A DNA stretch of 64,000 bases from assembly GCF_903819165.1 (NCBI RefSeq), contig NZ_CAIJCS010000008.1, positions 1 through 64,000 on the forward strand. The letters run 5' to 3'. A program made the translations under genes and the position numbers. Below the pieces are notes generated by a model. It did not search any database. It worked only from the letters and a program-made list of their open reading frames with translations, and was not told where the DNA came from. The first letter of the stretch is position 1. Every line of letters starts with the position of its first letter. Source of the stretch: Aedoeadaptatus nemausensis. GTDB taxonomy: Bacteria > Bacillota > Clostridia > Tissierellales > Peptoniphilaceae. This document shows positions 18,077 through 26,144 of this stretch, piece by piece.

Positions 18077-18538
18077 ATGAAGAGTGTACCCATCCATACA
18101 TTGGCATCGGATAAACTGTATATCTTGGCATCCATTAAACAGGGTGGCGGCAAAATGACACGACGCGCCCTCCAAGACGCTATCCTTTCCGAGGGTCGGA
18201 TGAATTATTTTTTTCTGTGCCAGTATATTCTGGAGCTTATCGAGGCCGATTTCCTCGTAGAACGAGACGAAACATTAATTCTTACTCAAGAAGGCGAAGA
18301 AGCTTTCGCTATGTTTTCCGATCAATTAAATGACGACGATGTTAAGGTATTGCATGTAGAAAATGTGGATTACCGCATAACCCACGAAGAAGACCACACG
18401 ACGTACGAAAAAAGAATCGATGGGGAGATGGTATTTTCTCTATCGATCCTAAATTCTATGGCGACGGTTACAGATGAAGAGCATAAAGAGGCCATCATCG
18501 AAAACTTAATTCAATGCATCAAAAAAGCGAGCATCTAG
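18077..18538 (+). CDS. DUF4364 family winged-helix protein
   Basis: 153 residues. The N-terminal half resembles a winged helix (KLYILASIKQGGGKMTRRALQDAIL ... ELIEADFLVERDETLILTQEG), and the C-terminal half is acidic. The family is confined mostly to Clostridia; a regulatory role is inferred from the fold only. AGGTGATAAT precedes the ATG. Its TAG stop lies in the loop of a bidirectional terminator shared with the convergent asp23 gene. Confidence 0.82.
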   Translation: MKSVPIHTLASDKLYILASIKQGGGKMTRRALQDAILSEGRMNYFFLCQYILELIEADFLVERDETLILTQEGEEAFAMFSDQLNDDDVKVLHVENVDYRITHEEDHTTYEKRIDGEMVFSLSILNSMATVTDEEHKEAIIENLIQCIKKASI

Positions 18539-18551
18539 TGCTCGCTTTTTT
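18521..18551. terminator. Bidirectional terminator between DUF4364 and asp23
   Basis: AAAAAAGCGAGCA / TGCTCGCTTTTTT forms a perfect stem with A and T tracts on both sides. The DUF4364 stop codon is in the loop. Confidence 0.85.
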
Positions 18552-18556
18552 GATGA

Positions 18557-19072
18557 TTACCATTGGCTATCGTAATTTCCCTTGTTTACATTGCCGGCTG
18601 CATTACTGCCTAATTGATTGGCTCTGTTCTTTTGTTTCTTTTCTTCGAAATCTTTACGAGTTAAAACATCGACAACTTCGACGTTTAATTCTACAAGATT
18701 TAAGCCGGTCATAAGTTTTAATTGTTGGGAAGCGTATTGTTTCAATTCGTCAAAAATGCGGGGAGCGGATTGGCCGAACTCGAGAAGCATTTTTACATCC
18801 AATACGACATCTTTGTCGTTAATAGTGGCGTCTACGCCCTTGGTGGAATCGGAACCGCCGAAACTTTCGGTAATGCCGGAGATTAAGCCGCCCTTAAGAT
18901 CGAGAACGCCTTTGATTTCTCTCGCTGCGAGGGAAACGATCTTTTCTACGACGGAATCGTTGAATACTAAGGAATCGCGGTGATCTTCTTCTACTGCTTC
19001 TTCGCCCGGTACTTCCGGTACATCTTTTAATTCTTCTTTAATGTCTTTTTTGTTGTCATAATTGTTAGCCAT
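18557..19072 (-). CDS. Asp23/Gls24 family envelope stress protein
   Basis: 171 residues. The Asp23 core runs about residues 32-140 (VFNDSVVEKIVSLAAREIKGVLDLKGG ... VLDVKMLLEFGQSAPRIFDEL), with charged tails. In staphylococci Asp23 coats the inner face of the membrane through the anchor AmaP. Here it is the last gene of the amaP-DUF2273-asp23 unit, so the same partnership is likely. A run of glutamates in the N-terminal tail is notable. Confidence 0.88.
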   Translation of the reverse strand: MANNYDNKKDIKEELKDVPEVPGEEAVEEDHRDSLVFNDSVVEKIVSLAAREIKGVLDLKGGLISGITESFGGSDSTKGVDATINDKDVVLDVKMLLEFGQSAPRIFDELKQYASQQLKLMTGLNLVELNVEVVDVLTRKDFEEKKQKNRANQLGSNAAGNVNKGNYDSQW

Positions 19073-19087
19073 TATAAACTTCCTTTC

Positions 19088-19411
19088 TTAGCCCAGGTTC
19101 TTTAAAAACTTCATAACGATTGGATTACGGTCAAAGAAACCGCCCACGACAAAACCGACGCCGATTAATATGGCGAGTAATAAGGTTTTGAAAAATCCAA
19201 TGGTAATAAACAATATACCCACAATCAGCCCGATCACCATACCGATGGTGGTCTTTTTATAGCGATTGAAGAAGCGTTTCGTACTTCCCGCCATCGCATT
19301 CCCCGACATGGGGCTACCGCTACGGCCGTCGATCAATTGTCCCGACGGTGCGATATCGTAATCGCCGATATAGTTGAATTGATTTTCAGAATTTTGCGTA
19401 AATAGTCTCAT
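19088..19411 (-). CDS. DUF2273 small membrane protein of the Asp23 system
   Basis: 107 residues. A ~50-residue charged N-terminal region precedes RFFNRYKKTTIGMVIG and two hydrophobic segments (GMVIGLIVGILFITIGFF, LLLAILIGVGFVVGGFF), the DUF2273 hallmark. I chose the ATG at 19411 because GGGGTG lies just upstream and it starts four bases after the amaP TGA. It links AmaP and Asp23 in the operon. Confidence 0.84.
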   Translation of the reverse strand: MRLFTQNSENQFNYIGDYDIAPSGQLIDGRSGSPMSGNAMAGSTKRFFNRYKKTTIGMVIGLIVGILFITIGFFKTLLLAILIGVGFVVGGFFDRNPIVMKFLKNLG

Positions 19412-19415
19412 CTCA

Positions 19416-19976
19416 TCACCCCGCGACCTTTTCTGTTTCAGGTTCATCAGGATCCGTAAATGTTACTTCCACATCGCCTACGGGAAATCCGACATAGGTT
19501 TCCAGGTCTTGGCGCACGCGCGATTGAATGTTTTGCGCGAGAGTTTGGAGATCTTCCTCTTCTCTCACCCTACAGGCAACCTTAGAGCGCACCGTCGGAT
19601 TTTTTCCGCCGTGAATGCTTACTTCCACTTCAGGTCTGGAGACTTGGTGGAAACTGCGCACCGAATAATCCACAACCGATTCCACGGAAGATTCCGTGAG
19701 GTAGACTTCACCGTCGGCATTTTTCATTCGAATGCTGCGTTCCCTTGTCTTCGTAATTAGAGCACGAAGAAAGAGGAACAGGCCGTAGGCCGCAGTAATC
19801 GACGCTAAAACGGCCAAGGTGTAAAAGCCCCACTCTTGATTCAAAGCCGAGAGCAGACTCTGTTGCGCCGAATCCATGCCGATTAAATTGCCATAGATCG
19901 AAAAGAAACAAATACAGGCAAAGACGAGAAGAATGATGGCTACTATAATGTCAAGCGCCTTTTTTCCTTTTCTCAT
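19416..19976 (-). CDS. amaP: Alkaline-shock membrane anchor protein AmaP
   Basis: 186 residues. Two N-terminal transmembrane segments (about 9-30 and 55-80) are followed by a soluble domain with Asp23-like features (VVDYSVRSFHQVSRPEVEVSIHGGKNP). AmaP tethers Asp23 to the membrane. The ATG at 19976 is chosen for its strong GGGAGG; a longer frame to 19997 has no such site. A TTACATTGTAA palindrome lies at 20011-20021 in the upstream region. Confidence 0.85.
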   Translation of the reverse strand: MRKGKKALDIIVAIILLVFACICFFSIYGNLIGMDSAQQSLLSALNQEWGFYTLAVLASITAAYGLFLFLRALITKTRERSIRMKNADGEVYLTESSVESVVDYSVRSFHQVSRPEVEVSIHGGKNPTVRSKVACRVREEEDLQTLAQNIQSRVRQDLETYVGFPVGDVEVTFTDPDEPETEKVAG

Positions 19977-20086
19977 GTTAGCCTCCCAAATATACAATAC
20001 TGCTTTTCGTTTACATTGTAAGTTTACCCATTGCTTGATGAAATATGCAAAAAAGATGAGAGTTTTTGTAAAAAGGCGCTTTTATC

Positions 20087-22750
20087 TTATTTATCGATCT
20101 GTGATTGTACGAACGCCATGCGCTCTTGTAAGTTCGAAAGATTATTTTTATGGTTTTGAAGTTTTTCTCTTTCTTTATCTACAACCTCCGGTTTCGCTTT
20201 GTTGACGAAATTTTCGTTGGCAAGTTTTTTATCCGCCCGTTCAATTTCAGATTTCGTCTTCTCGATATCCCGTGCCAAGCGTTCCGCTTCTTTTGCATAA
20301 TCTACAAGATCTTTCATGGGTAGGAAAAGTTCCGCCTTTTCCGTCACGACGGAAATAACATCGTCCGATACGTCTTGGCGATTGTCGATTAGTTCGATTT
20401 CGGTAATATTGGCAAGGTTTACGAAATGACCTTCCATTTCTTTATAAAGAGCCTTTCGATCCTCGTCGCCCGTTAAAACGTAGAGCTTGCTCTTGCGATG
20501 GGGCTCGATGTCCATTTCAGCCTTGGCGTTGCGGATGCCGCGAATGGCTTCCCGAACCACCGCAATACTTTGAACATCTTGGTCAAAGGCATAGACGCCG
20601 GATTCGGGCCACTGGGCGCTGATTAATTCCCCTTCGGTGCCGGGAAGGAAGGAATAAATCTCTTCCGTAATGAAGGGCATAAAGGGATGAAGCATAATAA
20701 GGATCTTTTCGAGCACATCGAGGAGAACCCCATAGACCACTTCCCTGTCATCGATATCGTCGCCGTAAAGGCGGGGTTTTACCATCTCAATATACCAGTC
20801 GCAGTATTCGTCCCAAATAAAATCGTGGACCGCTTCGGCGGCGAGGCCGATGTCGTATTTTTCGATCTTCGCCTCCACATCGGCTACAGTTTCATCGAGA
20901 CGGGTTAAGATCCAACGATCTTCGCCTCGAAGTTTATCTTTTTGTACCTTGGAATATTTGAAGTCTTCGGGGAGATTCATGAGCACAAAGCGGGATGCAT
21001 TCCATAGCTTATTGCAGAAATTACGGTTGTTTTCCACACGTTTATAGCTGAAGCGCATATCATTGCCCGGCGTGGTGCCCGTCACGAGGGTAAAGCGCAA
21101 AGCGTCGGCGCCGTACTCGGCGATAACATCCAAGGGGTCGATACCGTTGCCTAAGCTCTTGCTCATTTTGCGGCCCTGTTCATCGCGAACGAGGCCCGTC
21201 AAATAAACATCCGTGAAGGGAAGTTCGTCCGTAAGTTCGAGGGCGGAGAAGACCATGCGGATGACCCAGAAGAAAATAATATCGTAGCCCGTGACGAGAA
21301 CGTCAGTGGGATAGTAGTATTTTAAATCTTCCGTGTTTTCGGGCCAGCCCATAGTGGAGAAAGCCCAAAGAGCGGAACTGAACCAGGTGTCCAGGGTATC
21401 CTCGTCTTGGCGTATATTATGGCTGTGGCAAGAGGTACACTCTTCTACATTCTCTCTCGATACTATGACCTCGCCGCAATCGTCGCAGTAATAGACGGGC
21501 AGGCGATGGCCCCACCAAAGTTGTCTGGAAATGCACCAGTCGCGGATATTTTCGAGCCAGTGGGTGTAGATCTTGCCGAAGCGATCGGGCACAAAGTGGA
21601 GATCGCCCTTTTTATAGGCTTCCAGGGCGGGTTTCGCCAGTTTTTCCATGGCGACAAACCACTGATTGCTGAGCATAGGCTCGATAACGGTCTTACAGCG
21701 CTCGCAGTGGCCGACGGCGTGGTGATGATCTTCGATTTTTACGAGATAACCCTCGGCATCCATATCGGCGACGATGGCTTTTCGAGCTTCCGAGCGTTCC
21801 ATTCCCGCGTATTTCCCTGCGTTTTCATTAAGGTGCGCCGTTTCGTCCATAATGAGGAACTGACCTAAATCGTGACGCTCCCCGACGCCGAAGTCGTTAG
21901 GGTCGTGGGACGGGGTAATTTTAACCGCGCCCGTACCGAATTCGGAATCGACATAATCGTCGGCGACGATGGGGATCGTACGATCGAACAAAGGCAGGTG
22001 GACGTGCTTGCCGACCAAATCTTTATAGCGATCGTCTTCCGGATTGACGGCCACCGCCAAGTCCCCGGGAATGGTCTCCGGACGGGTAGTGGAAATTAAA
22101 ATCTCTCCCTCTTCCCCTTCGATGGGATAGCGGAAAGTCCACATTTTGCCGTCTTCATCCTCGTGTTCCACTTCCGCGTCGGATAGGGCAGTCTTGTCGT
22201 GGGGACACCAGTTGATAATGCGATTGCCTCTGTAAATTAAATCTTTTTCATAGAGGCGGAAGAAAAATTCTTCGACGGCTTTCGAAAGACCTTCATCTAA
22301 TGTGAAGCGATCTCTGGACCAGTCGCAGGACACGCCCAGCTTTTTCAACTGATTCTTAATATTGCCGCCGTATTCTTCCGTCCATGCCCACGCTTCTTCC
22401 AGAAACTTTTCACGTCCCAGACTTTCCTTTGTCTTTCCCTGTTCGCGAAGACGTTCCACAACTTTTACTTCCGTGGAGATCGACGCGTGGTCGGTGCCGG
22501 GAATCCAAAGGGCACTGTAACCTTTCAGGCGCTTAAAGCGAATTAAAATATCCTGCAACGTATTGTTCATGGCGTGGCCCATGTGGAGATTACCCGTTAC
22601 ATTTGGCGGCGGCATGACGATGGTAAAGGTTTTTTTGCCTTCTGCCTGATCTTTTTCTCTGTCCGGTGTAAAGGCGCCGTGATCCATCCACGCCTTATAA
22701 ATTCTCTCTTCAAAATCTTTCGGATCATATGTTTTTTGCATATCGTTCAT
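20087..22750 (-). CDS. valS: Valine--tRNA ligase
   Basis: 887 residues, class I. The HIGH-type motif is in PPPNVTGNLHMGHAM and the KMSKS motif in GRKMSKSLGNGIDP. The CP1 editing domain (STTRPETIPGDLAVAVNPED) and a C-terminal coiled-coil arm (AERLARDIEKTKSEIERADKKLA) are present. A CERCKTV / CDDCGEV ... CTSC set suggests zinc binding in inserted regions. I chose the ATG at 22750 because AGGAGG lies four bases upstream. Expression is under a T-box leader. Confidence 0.97.
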   Translation of the reverse strand: MNDMQKTYDPKDFEERIYKAWMDHGAFTPDREKDQAEGKKTFTIVMPPPNVTGNLHMGHAMNNTLQDILIRFKRLKGYSALWIPGTDHASISTEVKVVERLREQGKTKESLGREKFLEEAWAWTEEYGGNIKNQLKKLGVSCDWSRDRFTLDEGLSKAVEEFFFRLYEKDLIYRGNRIINWCPHDKTALSDAEVEHEDEDGKMWTFRYPIEGEEGEILISTTRPETIPGDLAVAVNPEDDRYKDLVGKHVHLPLFDRTIPIVADDYVDSEFGTGAVKITPSHDPNDFGVGERHDLGQFLIMDETAHLNENAGKYAGMERSEARKAIVADMDAEGYLVKIEDHHHAVGHCERCKTVIEPMLSNQWFVAMEKLAKPALEAYKKGDLHFVPDRFGKIYTHWLENIRDWCISRQLWWGHRLPVYYCDDCGEVIVSRENVEECTSCHSHNIRQDEDTLDTWFSSALWAFSTMGWPENTEDLKYYYPTDVLVTGYDIIFFWVIRMVFSALELTDELPFTDVYLTGLVRDEQGRKMSKSLGNGIDPLDVIAEYGADALRFTLVTGTTPGNDMRFSYKRVENNRNFCNKLWNASRFVLMNLPEDFKYSKVQKDKLRGEDRWILTRLDETVADVEAKIEKYDIGLAAEAVHDFIWDEYCDWYIEMVKPRLYGDDIDDREVVYGVLLDVLEKILIMLHPFMPFITEEIYSFLPGTEGELISAQWPESGVYAFDQDVQSIAVVREAIRGIRNAKAEMDIEPHRKSKLYVLTGDEDRKALYKEMEGHFVNLANITEIELIDNRQDVSDDVISVVTEKAELFLPMKDLVDYAKEAERLARDIEKTKSEIERADKKLANENFVNKAKPEVVDKEREKLQNHKNNLSNLQERMAFVQSQIDK

Positions 22751-22766
22751 AAATCCTCCTCTCAAT

Positions 22767-22960
22767 AGAAAAAACCCCATCCTTAAAAGGACGGGGTTTC
22801 CGCGGTACCACCTTTGTTCCGCAAAATGCGGCGCTCAAACTCTATAACGGCGAGTACCGTTGCCTTCGCAAATGTCGTAAGGGCGACCTTCAGTCGTTTT
22901 CGCAATTGCTCACACCACACGCAATCTCTCTTGAGCGAAAATGGGACCTACTCCTCCCCT
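22767..22960 (-). promoter_or_regulatory. T-box leader (tRNA-Val sensing) of valS
   Basis: The conserved T-box AAAGGTGGTACCGCG is at 22801-22815 on the minus strand. It is followed by a terminator stem ACCCCGTCC / GGATGGGGT with six T residues (22769-22799). Upstream is stem I with AGTA, AGAGAG and GTGTGAG-type motifs. A candidate specifier codon GTC (Val), preceded by GAAG, is at 22885-22887. Uncharged tRNA-Val would stabilise the antiterminator. Confidence 0.9.
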
Positions 22961-22977
22961 ACCAAATAGTTACATTC

Positions 22978-23006
22978 ATTATAGAAACTTTCCCGACGTG
23001 CGTCAA
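22978..23006 (-). promoter_or_regulatory. Promoter of the valS T-box transcript
   Basis: On the minus strand TTGACG (23001-23006), a 17-base spacer and TATAAT (22978-22983), just downstream of the trpS stop. valS can therefore be transcribed independently of trpS. Confidence 0.8.
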
Positions 23007-23013
23007 GGAATGT

Positions 23014-24003
23014 TTAAAACTGCGCAAACCCTACCTTGCGATAGACTTTTCGAAGGGTCCGTTGTGCCAAGCGAGAAGCTTTTTCAGCGCCGGTTCTGCA
23101 AATCGATTCGAGCATTTCCTTATCTTCGCGAATTTCTTTATAACGTGCCTGAACCGGAGCGAGCCCTTCCACTACGGCTTCCGCCACGGCTTCTTTTAAT
23201 TCGCCGTAATTCGCTTGGGCAAACTCTTTTTCCGCCTCTTCGGGGGTAATGTGTTTAAAGGAGCAGTAAATGTCCAGGAGATTTTTTACCCCCGGCTGCT
23301 CGTCGGTGTAGTGAACTTCGCCGACAGAGTCCGTAACGGCCCGTTTAATCTTGCGGCGAATGACATCGGGTTCGTCCAAAATTAAAATATAGGCATTTTC
23401 GTCCACATCGGATTTGCTCATTTTAGACGTAGGATCTTGAAGACTCATGATCCGTGCCCCAACCTTCGGCGCTAAAATGTCCGGCACGGTGAACGTCGGC
23501 GAATAGCGCGTGTTGAACCGCTCGGCAATATCGCGAGTGAGCTCGATATGTTGACGTTGGTCTTCCCCCACGGGCACGAAAGAGGTTTGGTATAGCAAAA
23601 TATCCGCTACCATGAGCACCGGGTAGTTTAAGAGACCGGCATAGATCTCTTTCTGTTTTTGGGATTTATCCTTAAATTGGGTCATGCGATTTAATTGGCC
23701 CACGGAGGTAATAGTGTTCAGAACCCAGGCGAGCTCCGCATGCTCCGGAACTTGGGATTGAATGTAGAGAATGCTTTCTTCGGGATCGATGCCGCAGGCT
23801 ACGTAAAGGGCGATCAGATCCAATGTGCGGCGTCGTAAATCCGCCGGCTTTTGAGGCACGGTAATGGCGTGCATATCGGCGACGCAGTAGAGACAGTTAT
23901 AATCCTTTTGCAGATCGGCAAAATTGCTGAGAGCTCCCAAATAATTGCCGATGGTTAAGCTCCCGGAAGGTTGAATGGCCGAAAATACTATTTTTTTATC
24001 CAT
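23014..24003 (-). CDS. trpS: Tryptophan--tRNA ligase
   Basis: 329 residues, class I. PSGSLTIGNYLGAL is the TrpRS form of the HIGH motif and SKMSKSD the KMSKS motif. YCVADMHAIT, GEDQRQHIELTRDIA and related TrpRS signatures are clear. AAAAGGAGATCTTT precedes the ATG. It lies 16 bases after the amidohydrolase gene with no T-box, so it seems cotranscribed with it. Confidence 0.97.
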   Translation of the reverse strand: MDKKIVFSAIQPSGSLTIGNYLGALSNFADLQKDYNCLYCVADMHAITVPQKPADLRRRTLDLIALYVACGIDPEESILYIQSQVPEHAELAWVLNTITSVGQLNRMTQFKDKSQKQKEIYAGLLNYPVLMVADILLYQTSFVPVGEDQRQHIELTRDIAERFNTRYSPTFTVPDILAPKVGARIMSLQDPTSKMSKSDVDENAYILILDEPDVIRRKIKRAVTDSVGEVHYTDEQPGVKNLLDIYCSFKHITPEEAEKEFAQANYGELKEAVAEAVVEGLAPVQARYKEIREDKEMLESICRTGAEKASRLAQRTLRKVYRKVGFAQF

Positions 24004-24019
24004 AAAGATCTCCTTTTAG

Positions 24020-25330
24020 TTAGGCTCTTTCATTTTCTTTTTGGGCTTTACGCTCGAGGAGCGCTTGGAACTTTTCTTCAACTTGGCGGCGAATCTCATC
24101 GAGATCCACGCGGGTAAACTGTCTGTCCCGCATAACGAACTCCCCGTCGATCATAACGTGCTTCACATCTTCCGATTGAGCGGAATAGCAAAGGGCGCTG
24201 ATTAAATTGTTAATGGGCGTAAAGCTCGGCGAATTTAAATCGAAGCAGGCGATGTCCGCCTTCTTTCCCTCTTCGATGGAGCCGATTTCATCTTCACGTC
24301 CGAGGGCGTAGGCGCCGTTAATGGTGGCCATGCGAATGACATCCGCCGCAGAAACTGCCTCTGGATCCATGGTGACCGCCTTATTGACGATGCTCGCAAT
24401 GTGCATTTCTTCGAGCATGTTCTGATTATTATTGGAGCTGTCGCCGTCGGTGCCCAAGGCCACGCGGAAGCCCTTCTCGAGGAATGTTTGCACCGGCGTA
24501 AAACCGCTGGCCAATTTTAAATTACTGGAGGGATTGTACACCGGGAAGAATTTCGATTTATCTACAAGATCCATTTCCTCTTCCGTCATGTGGACACAGT
24601 GAGCGGCGATCGTATGCACCTCGCCGAGGCCGAGGCCCATCATATAATCTACGGGCGTCTTGCCGTAATTTGCCACACTGTCTTCTACTTCTTTTTTCGT
24701 TTCCGAAGCGTGAAGATGTAAAAGTCCGTCCATTTCTTTGGCGAGTGAAATAATATCCTGAATGTACTCGCCGCTACAGGTATAAATGGCGTGAGGTGCA
24801 GGCGCCACGCGAACTAGATCGTTCCCCTTGCCGTGGCAGGAAGCGTACAGCATGCGAGTCTCTTCCAGTTTCTCCTCGCCGCTGCCGTCGATATCCGTCA
24901 GACCGCGGGTTAAAAGACCTCGCATGCCGATCTCCACAGCGGCATCGGCGACGCGATCCAGTTCATAATACATATCGCAGAAAGTCGTGGCGCCGGAACG
25001 AATGCCCTCGGCCATGGAGAGGAGGCTCGCCCAGTAAATATCGTCCGGCGTTAAATGAGCCTCCAAAGGCCAGATCGCCGTCGTAAGCCAAGTATTTAAA
25101 TCCATATCGTCGGCATAGTTTCTGAAATAACTCATACCGAGATGGGTGTGGGCGTTGACGAAGCCGGGCACGAGGAGAAGATGGGATCCGTCGATTTCCT
25201 CTCCGACTTTTAAGCTTCCGCCCTCGGCAATGGTCATAATCTTGCCGTCTTTTATTTCGATGTCTTTGTTCTCTCTCACGACGCCCTCGATGACGTCGAT
25301 AAAACGCGTGTTTTTAAAAATAGTATGCAT
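24020..25330 (-). CDS. mtaD: Amidohydrolase, MTA/SAH deaminase-like
   Basis: 436 residues, metal-dependent amidohydrolase. Metal ligands are seen in VNAHTHLGMSYFRN, LLHLHASET, AAHCVHMT and the aspartate of GTDGDSSNNNQNM. The sequence fits the MtaD/ATZ-TRZ branch, which deaminates methylthioadenosine, S-adenosylhomocysteine or related nucleosides. The precise substrate is inferred. AAAGAGGTGGAAC precedes the ATG. A TATACT -10 box lies at 25358-25363 upstream. It is divergent from rpsD. Confidence 0.84.
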   Translation of the reverse strand: MHTIFKNTRFIDVIEGVVRENKDIEIKDGKIMTIAEGGSLKVGEEIDGSHLLLVPGFVNAHTHLGMSYFRNYADDMDLNTWLTTAIWPLEAHLTPDDIYWASLLSMAEGIRSGATTFCDMYYELDRVADAAVEIGMRGLLTRGLTDIDGSGEEKLEETRMLYASCHGKGNDLVRVAPAPHAIYTCSGEYIQDIISLAKEMDGLLHLHASETKKEVEDSVANYGKTPVDYMMGLGLGEVHTIAAHCVHMTEEEMDLVDKSKFFPVYNPSSNLKLASGFTPVQTFLEKGFRVALGTDGDSSNNNQNMLEEMHIASIVNKAVTMDPEAVSAADVIRMATINGAYALGREDEIGSIEEGKKADIACFDLNSPSFTPINNLISALCYSAQSEDVKHVMIDGEFVMRDRQFTRVDLDEIRRQVEEKFQALLERKAQKENERA

Positions 25331-25400
25331 GTTCCACCTCTTTTTTCTCTTATGGGTAGTATAACATAAGGAAAAGTCCTCATGTTAAGGGAATAAGCCC

Positions 25401-25429
25401 TTTACATACGGAAATCTATCTTATATAAT
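25401..25429 (+). promoter_or_regulatory. Promoter of rpsD
   Basis: TTTACA at 25401-25406, a 17-base spacer and TATAAT at 25424-25429. Confidence 0.85.
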
Positions 25430-25439
25430 AATTGAGGTT

Positions 25440-25468
25440 CTAAATTATCGCGGCAAATAATAATTTAG
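25440..25468 (+). promoter_or_regulatory. Leader hairpin overlapping the rpsD ribosome-binding site
   Basis: CTAAATTAT (25440-25448) is the perfect complement of ATAATTTAG (25460-25468), with loop CGCGGCAAATA. The 3' arm runs into the AGGAG Shine-Dalgarno. The stem starts almost at the predicted transcription start. It may be an S4 autoregulation site, which is inference. Confidence 0.5.
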
Positions 25469-25480
25469 GAGTGAAAGATA

Positions 25481-26074
25481 ATGGCAAAAATGATGGGACC
25501 TAGATTTAAACAATCCAGAAGATTAGGTCTTAACGTATGTGGACACCCGAAAGCAATGAACAGAGCAGGTAGAGGTACCGCTCGTTCCGATAAGAAGTTA
25601 ACCGAATACGGTAAACAATTATTGGAAAAACAAAGACTTAGAGCATACTACGGCGTCATGGAAAAACAATTTTTCCGCTATGTTACAGAAGCTCAAAAAG
25701 CCGAAGAAGAAACCGGTCCCGCACTGGTTAAGCGCTTAGAAGTCCGCTTAGATAATTTAACGTATCGTATGGGATTTGCATCCTCCATTCGTCAAGCTAG
25801 ACAAATGGTAACCCACGGTCACATTCACGTTAACGGACAAAAAGTCAACATCCCCTCCTACCGTGTAGAAGTCGGCGATGTTATTTCCTTAAGTGAACGT
25901 GGACGTAAAGTTGACATGTTCAAAGAAAACTTTGAAAACAACTTCGTCAACAGCTATCCCTATATCACGAAGGAAAAGAACAATAAGGCAACCTTAAGTT
26001 CCGAACCCGCTCGTGAAGATATTCCCATTGAAATCGAAGATCAACTGATCGTCGAGTTCTATTCCGGAAAATAA
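25481..26074 (+). CDS. rpsD: 30S ribosomal protein S4
   Basis: 197 residues. It carries the uS4 N-terminal region and the S4 RNA-binding domain ([51 protein letters not shown]). S4 nucleates 30S assembly and often represses its own synthesis. Codon choice is biased as in highly expressed genes. It is a single-gene unit with its own promoter and a terminator at 26077-26106, outside the usual alpha operon. Confidence 0.97.
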   Translation: MAKMMGPRFKQSRRLGLNVCGHPKAMNRAGRGTARSDKKLTEYGKQLLEKQRLRAYYGVMEKQFFRYVTEAQKAEEETGPALVKRLEVRLDNLTYRMGFASSIRQARQMVTHGHIHVNGQKVNIPSYRVEVGDVISLSERGRKVDMFKENFENNFVNSYPYITKEKNNKATLSSEPAREDIPIEIEDQLIVEFYSGK

Positions 26075-26076
26075 TG

Positions 26077-26106
26077 AAATTGCGGATTTTTCCGCAATTT
26101 TTTTAT
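26077..26106 (+). terminator. Terminator after rpsD
   Basis: AAATTGCGGA / TCCGCAATTT with a TTTT loop and T tract. Confidence 0.88.
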
Positions 26107-26144
26107 TACATTCTTTAAACACAAACTAAGGAAGCGAGGAAAAT

